A stretch of 64,000 bases of DNA from an uncultured Oscillospiraceae bacterium. GTDB lineage: Bacteria > Bacillota > Clostridia > Oscillospirales > Oscillospiraceae. Shown piece by piece: positions 25,659 through 34,040 of this stretch. The stretch lies in contig CAKTQR010000006.1 in the NCBI GenBank assembly GCA_934597175.1, positions 1-64,000 on the forward strand, given 5' to 3'. Below the pieces are notes generated by a model, which worked only from the letters and a program-made list of their open reading frames with translations, did no database searches and was not told the origin of the DNA. Made by a program: the position numbers and the translations under genes. The stretch's first letter is position 1. Each line of letters starts with the position of its first letter.

Positions 25659-26454
25659 GCGCTACGATTTTTCGGGTATCCGCCTCGGCATCGAAAGCGA
25701 AACGCCGCTGGAGGATAACGACCGGCTGCAAAAATTTCGCAGCGACTTAGCGCCCGAGTATGTGATATCGGTGGAGTTTGTCAAAAGCGTCCCCGAGACC
25801 TCCGACTGCGCCGAGTTCTTCGTCAAAAGGCTGCGCCCCAAGGCGAGCGAGCCGGAGCAGCCGTTTGTGTGCACGGAGTTTTACGAGGATCGCTGCAGGA
25901 TGCAGGTGCTCGAAAGCCGTGACGGCTTCGATGTCGACTCGGTGCTGCGCAGTCTGCCGCTGAGCCACATGCTGCTGAAGTTTGACGCATTTGTGCTGCA
26001 CGGGGCGTATATCCTCGTCGAGGGCGAGGCGATCATTTTCTCCGCACCCAGCGGCACGGGCAAATCCACGCAGGCCGAGCTCTGGCGAGCGCAGCGCAAT
26101 GCCGCCGTCATAAACGGCGACCGGGTGCTCTTGCGCAAGGGCGAAAGCGGCTTTAACGCAGGCGGGATATATTTTGCCGGGACATCGGGCATTTGCGAAA
26201 ATGTCACAGCACCGCTGCGGGCAATAGTCGTGCTCGGGCAGGCGAAGCAAAACACCGTGCGCCGCTGCACCGGCTCGCAGGCGATGCACTCGCTTTTCGG
26301 CGAAAGCGCATGCTTTGACGCCGAGGGTGAGCCGCTGCGGCTCGTGGAGCTGCTGTCGGATCTTATCAATTGCACCGAAGTGCTGAGGCTTGACTGTCTG
26401 CCGGATGCCTCGGCGGTCGAGACGCTGGCAGAGCACCTCTATGGAGAAGCTTGA
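25648..26454 (+). CDS. HprK-like/PEP-carboxykinase-fold serine kinase homologue
   Basis: The 268-aa protein has a C-terminal P-loop kinase core with FSAPSGTGKSTQAELW (Walker A, about residues 131-146), followed by VINGDRVLL (about 155-162) where HprK-type kinases place a catalytic acidic residue. The N-terminal 110 residues are unlike HprK. Such HprK-related kinases often occur in peptide-modification clusters with PqqD proteins, for example lasso-peptide clusters, where some phosphorylate the peptide. The gene overlaps its upstream neighbour, and its stop (26454) is 2 nt before the ATG of the radical SAM gene. The substrate is unknown. Confidence 0.72.
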   Translation: MYLKRYDFSGIRLGIESETPLEDNDRLQKFRSDLAPEYVISVEFVKSVPETSDCAEFFVKRLRPKASEPEQPFVCTEFYEDRCRMQVLESRDGFDVDSVLRSLPLSHMLLKFDAFVLHGAYILVEGEAIIFSAPSGTGKSTQAELWRAQRNAAVINGDRVLLRKGESGFNAGGIYFAGTSGICENVTAPLRAIVVLGQAKQNTVRRCTGSQAMHSLFGESACFDAEGEPLRLVELLSDLINCTEVLRLDCLPDASAVETLAEHLYGEA

Positions 26455-26456
26455 GT

Positions 26457-27596
26457 ATGGAAAACGAATACATCGAATCGAGAATAAGCCGCCATCTGCA
26501 CGCCCGGGCGTCCCGTGCGGGTATACCGCTTTCGGGCACATTTGAGCTCACGCCCTGCTGTAACCTATCGTGCCGGATGTGCTATGTGCGCAAGTCGAGA
26601 GCCGAGGTCGAGGCCGAGGGCGGACTCATGAGCGCCGAGCGGTGGATAGCGCTGGCGGAAAAGTGCCGTGAAAGCGGCATGCTGTATCTGCTGCTGACCG
26701 GTGGCGAGCCGCTGACGCACCCGCAGTTTCGTGAAATTTACACAGCTGTGAGGAAGCTGGGCTTCGTCGTGTCAATTAACAGCAACGGCACGCTCATCGA
26801 CGACGATATGCTGCGCTTTCTTGCCGCCGACCCTCCGGCGAGGGTGAACATGACGCTGTACGGTGCGAGCCGTGAGACCTACGCAAGGCTCTGCGGCGTG
26901 CCCGAGGCTTACGACCGGGCAATGTATGCGCTCAGGGGCATGCGCCGTGAGGGCATAACCGTCAAGGTAAATTACAGCGCAACGAGCTATAACCGTGACG
27001 ACATGGAGGGCATACTTGCCGCCGCACGGGAAAACGACTGCAACATTCAGATAGCAAGCTACATGTTCCCACCCTTGAGGCGTGACGGCACCTCGGTCGG
27101 CGAAAACGACCGCATGAGCGCCGAGGAGGACGCCGCCTTTACAGTTGAGTGCGAGCGCCGCCGCCTGCCGGTCGAGAAATTCAAGGAGCGCTGCCGTGCC
27201 CGCATCGCACGAAGCGGCGGAACGATAGACGAGGAGTGCTTTGACGCACCTACGGAGCACATCCGCTGCCGGGCAGGCTCGACCGCATTTTGGGTCGACT
27301 GGAACGGTGATATATCCCTGTGCGGCATGATACCCCGGCCGTCGGCGAATGTTAAAACGACCGATTTTGCCGAGGCGTGGCAAAAGGTGCGTGAGGACAC
27401 TGTAAAAATACTCATGCCCGCAAAGTGCACCGCCTGCGCCGACCGTGAGGTGTGCATGGTGTGCGCCGCATCGTGCTATTGCGAGACCGGCGGCTTTGAG
27501 GATGCGCCCGAGTACCTGTGCCGCAGGACGAGAGCGCTCATAAAAGAAAGCGAAAGGGCAGTTGCCGAGGAGGATGAAAATGAAAACCAACCCTGA
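26457..27596 (+). CDS. Radical SAM/SPASM enzyme, peptide-modifying type
   Basis: The 379-aa protein has the SAM-binding cluster CNLSCRMC (Cys35, 39, 42) followed by TGGEPLTHP (about 83-91). A C-terminal SPASM region shows CRAG...SLCGM, then CTACADREVCMVCAASC and a last Cys in EYLCRR, enough for two auxiliary 4Fe-4S clusters. SPASM enzymes typically make crosslinks or epimers in ribosomal peptides, or act as sulfatase maturases. No RRE-like N-terminal domain is seen, which fits a separate PqqD partner. The start at 26457 has GGAG about 10 nt upstream; a TTG at 26451 is less likely. Confidence 0.88.
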   Translation: MENEYIESRISRHLHARASRAGIPLSGTFELTPCCNLSCRMCYVRKSRAEVEAEGGLMSAERWIALAEKCRESGMLYLLLTGGEPLTHPQFREIYTAVRKLGFVVSINSNGTLIDDDMLRFLAADPPARVNMTLYGASRETYARLCGVPEAYDRAMYALRGMRREGITVKVNYSATSYNRDDMEGILAAARENDCNIQIASYMFPPLRRDGTSVGENDRMSAEEDAAFTVECERRRLPVEKFKERCRARIARSGGTIDEECFDAPTEHIRCRAGSTAFWVDWNGDISLCGMIPRPSANVKTTDFAEAWQKVREDTVKILMPAKCTACADREVCMVCAASCYCETGGFEDAPEYLCRRTRALIKESERAVAEEDENENQP

Positions 27597-27843
27597 ATTT
27601 ATAGCCCGGGACATTGCCGGTGAACTTGTGCTCGTGCCGGTCGGTACGGCGGCGAAGAACTTCGGCGGCCTTGTGACCTGCAACGAGGTCGGGGCGTTCA
27701 TATGGAAAACGCTTGAAAGAGAGATGACCATGGACGAGCTTGTCGCTGCGATACTCGACGAGTTCGAGGTCGACGAGCCCACCGCACGAAGCGATGCCGA
27801 GGAGTTTGTCGCAAAGCTCCGGCAGGTGGATGCGGTAATATAA
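27580..27843 (+). CDS. PqqD-family peptide-binding protein
   Basis: The 87-aa protein contains FGGLVTCNEVGAFIWKTLE (about residues 28-46) and TMDELVAAILDEFEVD, the winged-helix PqqD pattern. PqqD-like proteins (RiPP recognition elements) bind the leader of a precursor peptide and deliver it to a radical SAM partner. The start at 27580 is chosen because GGAGG is 6 nt upstream; the earlier ATG at 27574 touches the ribosome site. It overlaps the radical SAM gene by 17 nt. Confidence 0.85.
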   Translation: MKTNPEFIARDIAGELVLVPVGTAAKNFGGLVTCNEVGAFIWKTLEREMTMDELVAAILDEFEVDEPTARSDAEEFVAKLRQVDAVI

Positions 27844-27846
27844 AGT

Positions 27847-27873
27847 AAACCCTCCGGCTCGACCGGAGGGTTT
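27847..27873. terminator. Stem-loop after the PqqD gene
   Basis: A perfect 11-bp stem (AAACCCTCCGG) and a 5-nt loop, flanked by A/T on both sides. It is suitable for the convergent peptidase gene as well, though the T tracts are short. Confidence 0.75.
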
Positions 27874-27883
27874 GCTCACTCTA

Positions 27884-28345
27884 TTATTTAATATAGTAGG
27901 AGTTATCACGATGCAGTATCGTGTACAGCTTAATGAGCCGTGGCCTTGCGGAAACTAAACGCAGCCAGGGCCCAGCGTAGAAGTTCCAGAGCGCATCGCC
28001 GGGGCGGATGTCCTTGCCGCCGCGGTCAATATGCGTAACGATGGCGAAGACCTGCCCGGGTGCGATAGGCCCTTCGATCTGCTGCTGGCTGTCGCCGAGA
28101 AAATACAGGCCGGTGTCGTCGATGCGCACGATGCGGTGGAGGATGTACTGCCCGTTGCTGCGCTGGAAAAACGCAATGTCGCCGACACGCAGCTCACACT
28201 CGGGCGCTTTGAAAAACACCGTGTCACGCTCATTGCGCAAAAACGGGTACATGCTGCGTCCGCTGACCCTGACGCTGACCTCATGGCCGCTCTCGACAAG
28301 CTCACGCAGCACGGATATGTATTCAAATGTGTCGACTTTTCGCAC
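27884..28345 (-). CDS. S24/S26-family peptidase (signal-peptidase-like), GTG start
   Basis: The 153-aa protein has VSGRSMYPFL (catalytic Ser region, about residues 28-37) and YILHRIVRID (about 72-81), with His where bacterial type I signal peptidases have Lys. GDSQ follows. There is no clear transmembrane helix. Such soluble S24/S26 proteins are frequent beside PqqD and HprK-like genes, where leader removal has been proposed. The GTG at 28345 is chosen because AAGAGGG lies 8 nt upstream. The promoter at 28369-28397 would start RNA near 28362, downstream of the longer GTG at 28366. It converges on the PqqD gene. Confidence 0.72.
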   Translation of the reverse strand: MRKVDTFEYISVLRELVESGHEVSVRVSGRSMYPFLRNERDTVFFKAPECELRVGDIAFFQRSNGQYILHRIVRIDDTGLYFLGDSQQQIEGPIAPGQVFAIVTHIDRGGKDIRPGDALWNFYAGPWLRLVSARPRLIKLYTILHRDNSYYIK

Positions 28346-28368
28346 GAAAAACACCCTCTTTTGCACTA

Positions 28369-28397
28369 ATTATAATAAAAACCGACAGCCCCGTCAA
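28369..28397 (-). promoter_or_regulatory. Promoter of the S24/S26 peptidase gene
   Basis: On the minus strand TTGACG (28392-28397), a 17-nt spacer and TATAAT (28369-28374). Confidence 0.8.
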
Positions 28398-28492
28398 CTT
28401 CAAAACCGATGGCACATTATACAAATTAACTATACTAGGTATTTACATTTTTGGCATATCGCCGCCTTTTGCACAAATTTGCGACAGCCTTA

Positions 28493-28498
28493 TATAAT
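28493..28498 (+). promoter_or_regulatory. Possible -10 box for the sipW operon
   Basis: TATAAT sits in the A/T-rich gap 28398-28635, with a weak TTGCAC-like -35 about 18 nt upstream. This places a start about 130 nt before sipW. I see no other element in the gap. Confidence 0.4.
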
Positions 28499-28635
28499 AT
28501 AGCGGAAACCTCAACGAAATTAGACAAAAAGTTCAGCAAAATTAACGATATAATTACGCATTTTAACCTTGCGCTGTGTGTTGATATGTGTTAATATAAC
28601 TTTACATAAGACTGAGCGCACCAGCGGGAATACAT

Positions 28636-29148
28636 ATGAAAAAATCTGTAAAGAAAACATGGAATGTGATATCCACCGTTCTGGTGGTGATAGTGGTCGT
28701 CATCGCCCTGCTGCTCGTCGGTGCAAGACTGTTCGGGCTTCAGGTGTATGCGGTGCTGTCGGGCTCTATGGAGCCGACTTATCATGTGGGCTCGATTATA
28801 TATGTAAAGTCCGTTGACCCGGGCGAGATCGAGGTCGGCGACCCTATAACCTTCGTCATGAACGAGGAGCTGACCGTTGCGACCCACCGTGTCGTGCGTA
28901 TCGATACGGAAAACAGGGCGTTTTACACGAAGGGCGACGCTAATAACGACCCCGACGCTGCGCCCGTGAATTTCAATAATCTTTTGGGCAAGCCGGTGTT
29001 CACGATACCGTACCTCGGCTATGTGTCAAGCTTTGTGCAGTCGCCCCCGGGCATCTACATTGCCGTCGGCGTCGGTGCGTTGCTTTTGGCGCTCGCTTTT
29101 CTGCCGGACATGCTCGGCAGCGATAAAAAGCAAAAGCGGAAAAATTAG
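28636..29148 (+). CDS. sipW: SipW-type (ER-type) signal peptidase I
   Basis: The 170-aa membrane protein has an N-terminal helix (about residues 10-32), then SGSMEPTYHVGS with the catalytic Ser (about 41-44) and ATHRVVRID with catalytic His (about 80-88) instead of Lys. YTKGDANNDPD follows, then a C-terminal helix (about 140-160). This is the SipW/ER-type Ser-His signal peptidase that processes TasA, CalY and related proteins. Three genes immediately downstream encode proteins with the matching signal peptides, so the substrate set is local. The ribosome site is weak (GCGGGAAT). Confidence 0.9.
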   Translation: MKKSVKKTWNVISTVLVVIVVVIALLLVGARLFGLQVYAVLSGSMEPTYHVGSIIYVKSVDPGEIEVGDPITFVMNEELTVATHRVVRIDTENRAFYTKGDANNDPDAAPVNFNNLLGKPVFTIPYLGYVSSFVQSPPGIYIAVGVGALLLALAFLPDMLGSDKKQKRKN

Positions 29149-29217
29149 TTCAATATAGGGCTAAGCCCTTTTTGGAGAATATGTAGGAATTTTGTTCAAT
29201 CGAAAGGAGACAATCAA

Positions 29218-29829
29218 ATGAAGAAAAAACTCACAACCGTATTGGCGATCGTTTTGGTCGTCGCCCTGTCCGTTGCAGGTACCTATGCTTACCTGACTGC
29301 ACAGACCGATACCGTCACCAATACATTCACCACCGCCGGCCTCATCGACAAGGATGCAGACTTCACCCTCGTTGAGAGCAAGGCAAATCAGCAGGCCGAC
29401 GGCACTTATGTCCTCGATAAGAAAGATCCTGTCCAAGCTAACGACTATGTTGTCGTTCCCGGTGTTGACATGCCCAAGGATCCTACCGTCAACCTCAATC
29501 TGAAGGCCAACATCGACGCATATGTTTTCCTCGCAGTTGACAACAATCTCAAGGGCATGAGCGTTACCATCGACAAGGCATGGGGTCAGGCGATCACCAC
29601 CTACACCGACAAAAACGGTGTTGCTTGGGACATCTATGCTCAGAAGGTCACCGGCACTACCGCCGTTCAGACTCTGACTTTCAATGTCCTCGAGGGCCAG
29701 ACCGTCACCGTCGACAAGGCTGCCGACTCTTACGATGGCAACATCGTCTTCAATGCATACCTGACTCAGGCTACCGGCTTTGACTCCGCTCTGGCTGCAT
29801 GGAATGCAACCTTCGGCGTAAAGGCATAA
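29218..29829 (+). CDS. SipW-dependent secreted protein 1 (CalY/TasA-like fibre subunit)
   Basis: The 203-aa protein has a SipW-type signal: a Lys-rich start, a hydrophobic helix and GTYAYLTAQTDTVTNTFTTA (about residues 20-39), the hallmark of CalY/TasA family exports. The mature part is a small beta-rich domain with repeated VNLNLKANIDAYVFLAVDNN, as in TasA-like Ig folds that polymerise into fibres. There is no LPxTG. GGAG lies 8-9 nt upstream. A stem-loop follows before the next gene. Confidence 0.82.
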   Translation: MKKKLTTVLAIVLVVALSVAGTYAYLTAQTDTVTNTFTTAGLIDKDADFTLVESKANQQADGTYVLDKKDPVQANDYVVVPGVDMPKDPTVNLNLKANIDAYVFLAVDNNLKGMSVTIDKAWGQAITTYTDKNGVAWDIYAQKVTGTTAVQTLTFNVLEGQTVTVDKAADSYDGNIVFNAYLTQATGFDSALAAWNATFGVKA

Positions 29830-29876
29830 GCGCATCTAAACACTCGGTTTTAACCGAAAATATCTGAGAAACCCCA

Positions 29877-29939
29877 ACCCTGCGGTCAATTTCCGGCCGC
29901 AGGGTGTCGGTGGATTTAGAACATTGGGCGCTCCACCGA
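29877..29939 (+). other. Two adjacent intergenic stem-loops
   Basis: The first is a 9-bp stem ACCCTGCGG (29877-29885) with its complement (29897-29905). The second is an 8-bp stem TCGGTGGA (29907-29914) with TCCACCGA (29932-29939). Neither has a T tract, so transcript stabilisation or 3'-end processing that separates expression of the first fibre protein from the rest is more likely than termination. Confidence 0.5.
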
Positions 29940-29988
29940 TATTTTGCCCACAATACGCAGCAAGCTCTGCGCATAGGGAGGTTTAACC

Positions 29989-30558
29989 TTGAAAAACACA
30001 AAGACAAAGATCCTGGTTTTGGCTTTGGCGGTCGCCCTTGTAGCCGTTTGCGCTATGGGTACCGTGGCATTTTTCACCGACCGCAGCACAGCGACGAATG
30101 TCATCACGACAGGCGGCGTTGATATCGAGCTGCTGGAGACCGCCGTCAAGGACGGCGAGATCGTCCCGTTCGAGGATGTCTCCGGCGTTCTGCCCGGCGA
30201 TGTGATCTCAAAGATCGTTGAAGTCAAGAATACCGGCAAAAGCGATGCCTATGTCCGTGTAAGCGTCGAGAAGGCGATCACCCTCGCCGAAGGCATTGAG
30301 GGTGAGGCAGACCTGTCCCTCGTTAAGCTCGACATAAACACCGAGAAGTGGACCGAGGCAGACGGCTATTATTACTACAACGAGGTCCTCAAGCCCGGTG
30401 AGACCACCGCACCCTTGTTCACCACCGTCACCTTCGACGGCGCAATGGACAATCTCTATCAGAACTGCACCACCACCGTCAGCGTGACCGCTCAGGCAAC
30501 TCAGGTCGCCAACAACGGCACAAGCTCGCTGACCGCAGCAGGCTGGCCTGAAGCATAA
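29989..30558 (+). CDS. SipW-dependent secreted protein 2 (CalY/camelysin-like)
   Basis: The 189-aa protein shows the SipW-type signal around VAFFTDRSTATNVITTG (about residues 26-42). The mature domain resembles camelysin/CalY, with GDVISKIVEVKNTGKSDAYV in the middle, a repeat-of-fold pattern also present in the protein at 33472. It starts with TTG, fixed by GGGAGG 8 nt upstream. It lies 16 nt before the von Willebrand A gene. Confidence 0.8.
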   Translation: MKNTKTKILVLALAVALVAVCAMGTVAFFTDRSTATNVITTGGVDIELLETAVKDGEIVPFEDVSGVLPGDVISKIVEVKNTGKSDAYVRVSVEKAITLAEGIEGEADLSLVKLDINTEKWTEADGYYYYNEVLKPGETTAPLFTTVTFDGAMDNLYQNCTTTVSVTAQATQVANNGTSSLTAAGWPEA

Positions 30559-30574
30559 GAAAGGGGCATAACTC

Positions 30575-33457
30575 ATGAAGAAAAAGGTTTTAGCCCTTGT
30601 GCTTGCCCTCGTTATGACGGTAGGCTGCTTCGCCGGTCTCGGCGCAGGCATTGACGGAACTGATTTTGCGGCACTCGGTGTCGAGGATCAGTATGCCGCC
30701 ATCATGGCAGCCGACAGCGAAGCCGACGCACAGGCTATGTTCGACACGCTCGATGCCGAGCAGCAGGCGGCTCTGACCGCTTATGCAGAGCAGCAGCAGG
30801 CTGCACCCGAACAGGATGCAGACCCCATCCCCGCTGTCAACTACACAAATGTTGCTCCTCTCGTGACCGCAAATAAATCGTCTCAGCCCGCAAGGGTGCG
30901 CATGATGCGCGCAAACTCGTCTGCAAAGCCCATTGAGCAGGGCAAGTCCGTCGACGGACTTATCCTTGACAAGACCGCAACGGCAAACGACGACGGCACT
31001 TACAACATCAAGCTCGAAGCCTACACCACCGGCACGGTGAGCACCACCGAGTCCACCAAGCCCGCAGACATCATTCTCGTTCTTGATAAGTCGGGATCGA
31101 TGTCGAACAACATGACCAGCTACACCTATACCGAGAAATACTCTCTTAAGCACAAAGACTCGTACTATGTGAAAACCTCAGTTGGCTATGTTGAGGTCGA
31201 GTGGTGTTCTGACTGCAATGCGTGGACGAATGGATGCTATGACAGAGGCTTTATTTTCACTTCGCATCACAAAGGAACCAAATATGTTCCCATGACCTCC
31301 GCATCCGATACCACTAGCGGCCATGTTCAGTTCTACTCTCGTGGCAACGCTACGACGGTGCGTCGTCTGACAGCGCTGAAAACCGCTGTTAACAACTTTA
31401 CCAGCTCCGTTGCGGAGAAGGCAAAGGGCGCAGACGGCATCCTCGGCACGGATGATGATGTCAACTTCCGTATAGCTGTTATCAGCTTTGCAGATAGGGC
31501 ATCTGCCCTGACAAATGGCCTTGTGAACATGGATGACAGCAATGGTGTCAGCACGGTCAATAGGGCTGTAAACGGCATAAGTGCCGGCGGTAACACCTAT
31601 CCTGCAAACGGATTAAATGCCGCAAATAATATTTTCGGCGCAAACAATGTTGACCTGTCGCAGCGCAATCGTGTAGTCGTTCTGTTTACCGACGGCTACC
31701 CCGCAGAAAGCCGCACTGACAACATCAACTACACGCTCTGTGATAATGCTATTGCAAGCGCAAACAACACAAAGAACAACTACGGCGCAACCGTATACAC
31801 TGTCGGTATTTTTGCCGGAGCTGATCCCGAAAGCGATATTGACACTGACTTTGAATATGGCAATCGCCAGAATTCAACGCTGAATACGAAACAGCTTGTT
31901 GCTGCAAACAGATACATGCAGTACACTTCCAGCAATTATCCCAACGCAATGTCTCTGAAAAATGGTGGAGAAAAGACGAGAGACGGATACTATCTGTCTG
32001 CATCCGACTCTGATACGCTCAACACCATCTTCCAGAAGATAAGTGAGCAGTTCAGCGAAAGCAAGATCGACCTTGGCAGCAAGACTGTTATCAAGGACAC
32101 CGTCACGAAGTACTTTGACATGCCCAGCAACGCAAGCGCAGTAAGTGTAAAGAGCTATGACTGCACCGGTGTTGCAAACGGTCAGCCCACCTGGAGCGAA
32201 AACGGCACTGTTATAAACAACGCCGTCACGCTCGATCCGTCGAATAACTCCGTCAATGTCACGGGCTTCGACTTCAACGCAAACTACATCACCGACAAGG
32301 GCCGTAACGAAAACGACCCGAAGCAGGCAGGCGACTTCTACGGCAGAAAGCTCGTCATCGAGTTTACCGTCACCGCCAAGGCAGACTTTATCGGTGGCAA
32401 CAGCGTGCCCACCAACGGCTCGGATTCCGGCGTCTACGACAAGGACGGCAAAGAGGTCGCAACCTTCGATGTACCGCAGGTCAATGTACCCATCAAGCCC
32501 GAGCTCACCGTCAACGACAAGGTGATTTACGAGGGCGGCTCTGCCGATGTGAGCGGTCTGTACACCGCAGCCGACACTTCCTCTTGGAGATACGACTTTG
32601 TCAATGTAAGCTACGATGTCAAGAACGGCGACACCGCCGTCACCGGCAGCGTCAGCCCCGCTGACTGCACCGACTACACCGTGACCGCCACCTTCAGCCC
32701 GAAGTACGACGGTCAGAACGCCAGCGGCACCATCAACGGCGATGTCACCAAGGACGGCAGCGCAACCATCCATGTCCTTAAGCCGACTGTCACAGTTAAC
32801 GCCAACGATGTCTGGAAGTACTACGGTGAAAGCTACAATACTCCCGACGGCAGCGGCATCACCGGCTCAGTCGCATGGTCGGACAAGAACGGCCACGATG
32901 TAAACGGCATTGCCGTTATCGGCTCTGAGCCCTACGGCACGGCTGATCTTGTTTACACCTATGACCACGGCGAGTTCGTCGTTCCCAACACCGATACCAC
33001 CATCAATGTTGTCGCATCCGCAAAGGGCAAGGAGCTTACAAGCACCTCTTATGTCGTGCACCCGAAGTTCTGCACCCTGACCATCAACAAGGATGTTGCA
33101 AAGCTCCACGGCGACAACGACAGCTTCATCTTCAATGTTGTCGGCGAAGGCAACATCAAGTACGAGGCTCAGGTCGTCATCAACGGCGCAGGCAAGGCAG
33201 TCCTGACCGGACTCCCCGTCGGCACTTACACCGTCACCGAGGATACCGGCTGGTCCTGGAGATACACCTGCGACAACAATAGTGCATCGACCACTCTGAG
33301 CGCAAGAAATGATAACGACAGCTTGACCATCACAAACAAGCTGGCTGACGACGGCTGGCTCGGCAACGAGACCTATGTCATCAACAAGTGCGAAAGCAAG
33401 ACCATCGAGAAGGTAACTTTCATCCAGCAGGCAATTGATTTCCTGCTCGGTAGATAA
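30575..33457 (+). CDS. Secreted von Willebrand factor A adhesin with C-terminal SpaA/Cna-B-like domain
   Basis: The 960-aa protein has a Sec signal peptide (residues about 1-25) and an acidic, Gln/Ala-rich stretch (to about 85). The vWA domain carries the metal site DKSGS (171-175) and VVLFTDGYPAE. A four-cysteine insert (about 214-224) holds CSDC and NGC. Ig-like segments follow (about 600-830), then a DUF/SpaA-like end with LTINKDVAK and GLPVGTYTVTED, typical of pilin or adhesin Cna-B modules. The C-terminus ends TFIQQAIDFLLGR, with no LPxTG. It is probably the tip or ligand-binding component of the surface structure encoded by its neighbours. GGGG lies 10 nt before the ATG. Confidence 0.83.
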   Translation: MKKKVLALVLALVMTVGCFAGLGAGIDGTDFAALGVEDQYAAIMAADSEADAQAMFDTLDAEQQAALTAYAEQQQAAPEQDADPIPAVNYTNVAPLVTANKSSQPARVRMMRANSSAKPIEQGKSVDGLILDKTATANDDGTYNIKLEAYTTGTVSTTESTKPADIILVLDKSGSMSNNMTSYTYTEKYSLKHKDSYYVKTSVGYVEVEWCSDCNAWTNGCYDRGFIFTSHHKGTKYVPMTSASDTTSGHVQFYSRGNATTVRRLTALKTAVNNFTSSVAEKAKGADGILGTDDDVNFRIAVISFADRASALTNGLVNMDDSNGVSTVNRAVNGISAGGNTYPANGLNAANNIFGANNVDLSQRNRVVVLFTDGYPAESRTDNINYTLCDNAIASANNTKNNYGATVYTVGIFAGADPESDIDTDFEYGNRQNSTLNTKQLVAANRYMQYTSSNYPNAMSLKNGGEKTRDGYYLSASDSDTLNTIFQKISEQFSESKIDLGSKTVIKDTVTKYFDMPSNASAVSVKSYDCTGVANGQPTWSENGTVINNAVTLDPSNNSVNVTGFDFNANYITDKGRNENDPKQAGDFYGRKLVIEFTVTAKADFIGGNSVPTNGSDSGVYDKDGKEVATFDVPQVNVPIKPELTVNDKVIYEGGSADVSGLYTAADTSSWRYDFVNVSYDVKNGDTAVTGSVSPADCTDYTVTATFSPKYDGQNASGTINGDVTKDGSATIHVLKPTVTVNANDVWKYYGESYNTPDGSGITGSVAWSDKNGHDVNGIAVIGSEPYGTADLVYTYDHGEFVVPNTDTTINVVASAKGKELTSTSYVVHPKFCTLTINKDVAKLHGDNDSFIFNVVGEGNIKYEAQVVINGAGKAVLTGLPVGTYTVTEDTGWSWRYTCDNNSASTTLSARNDNDSLTITNKLADDGWLGNETYVINKCESKTIEKVTFIQQAIDFLLGR

Positions 33458-33471
33458 GGAGGGGCTGTAAT

Positions 33472-34026
33472 ATGAAACTGTTTTCTTCACGCAGCTCCCA
33501 CGCTGCAAATAACGGCGGCGCAAAGAAGCTGTCCGCCGCAGCAATTGCGATAATCCTCGTGGTCGTCATGGCCATCGGCGGCACGGTCGCTCTCCTCACT
33601 GCGAAGACCGACAGCGTGACCAACACCTTTAAGCCGGCTTCCTCGGGCATCGATATCGTTGAGAAGATCACCGAGAACTACAAGACCGAGATCGCTGTTA
33701 AGAACACCGGCGATGCAGGCGCATATGTCCGTGTCTCGCTCGTAGCAAACTACAGCGACGAAAACGGCAATATCACCGCAGGCGCAGAGGTCCCCGACTT
33801 TGAGGTCAACGCAGATAAGTGGTTTGTCGGCGACGACGGCTACTATTACTACAAGCAGCCCGTTGCGGCAGGCGCTGTGACCGATAACCTGCTTGCAAGC
33901 GACATGGCACTTGCCGAGCACATGCAGGTCACCGTACTTGCACAGAGCATACAGGCTAACCCCACGAGCTTGGTCGCAGAAAAATGGGGCGTGACCGTCA
34001 ATTCCGACGGTACGCTTGCGAAGTAA
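33472..34026 (+). CDS. SipW-dependent secreted protein 3 (CalY-like)
   Basis: The 184-aa protein has a longer cytoplasmic N-terminus (about 20 residues) before the helix. The SipW-type cleavage region ALLTAKTDSVTNTFKPA (about residues 41-57) is followed by a single CalY-like domain with TEIAVKNTGDAGAYVRVSL, matching the second fibre protein. GGAGG lies 9 nt upstream of the ATG. Confidence 0.8.
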   Translation: MKLFSSRSSHAANNGGAKKLSAAAIAIILVVVMAIGGTVALLTAKTDSVTNTFKPASSGIDIVEKITENYKTEIAVKNTGDAGAYVRVSLVANYSDENGNITAGAEVPDFEVNADKWFVGDDGYYYYKQPVAAGAVTDNLLASDMALAEHMQVTVLAQSIQANPTSLVAEKWGVTVNSDGTLAK

Positions 34027-34040
34027 GGAGGGCTTGAATT

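Noticed and set aside
26772..27782. 336-codon frame antisense to the radical SAM gene
   Set aside because: The plus strand has a complete radical SAM/SPASM motif set with coupled neighbours; the antisense has none.
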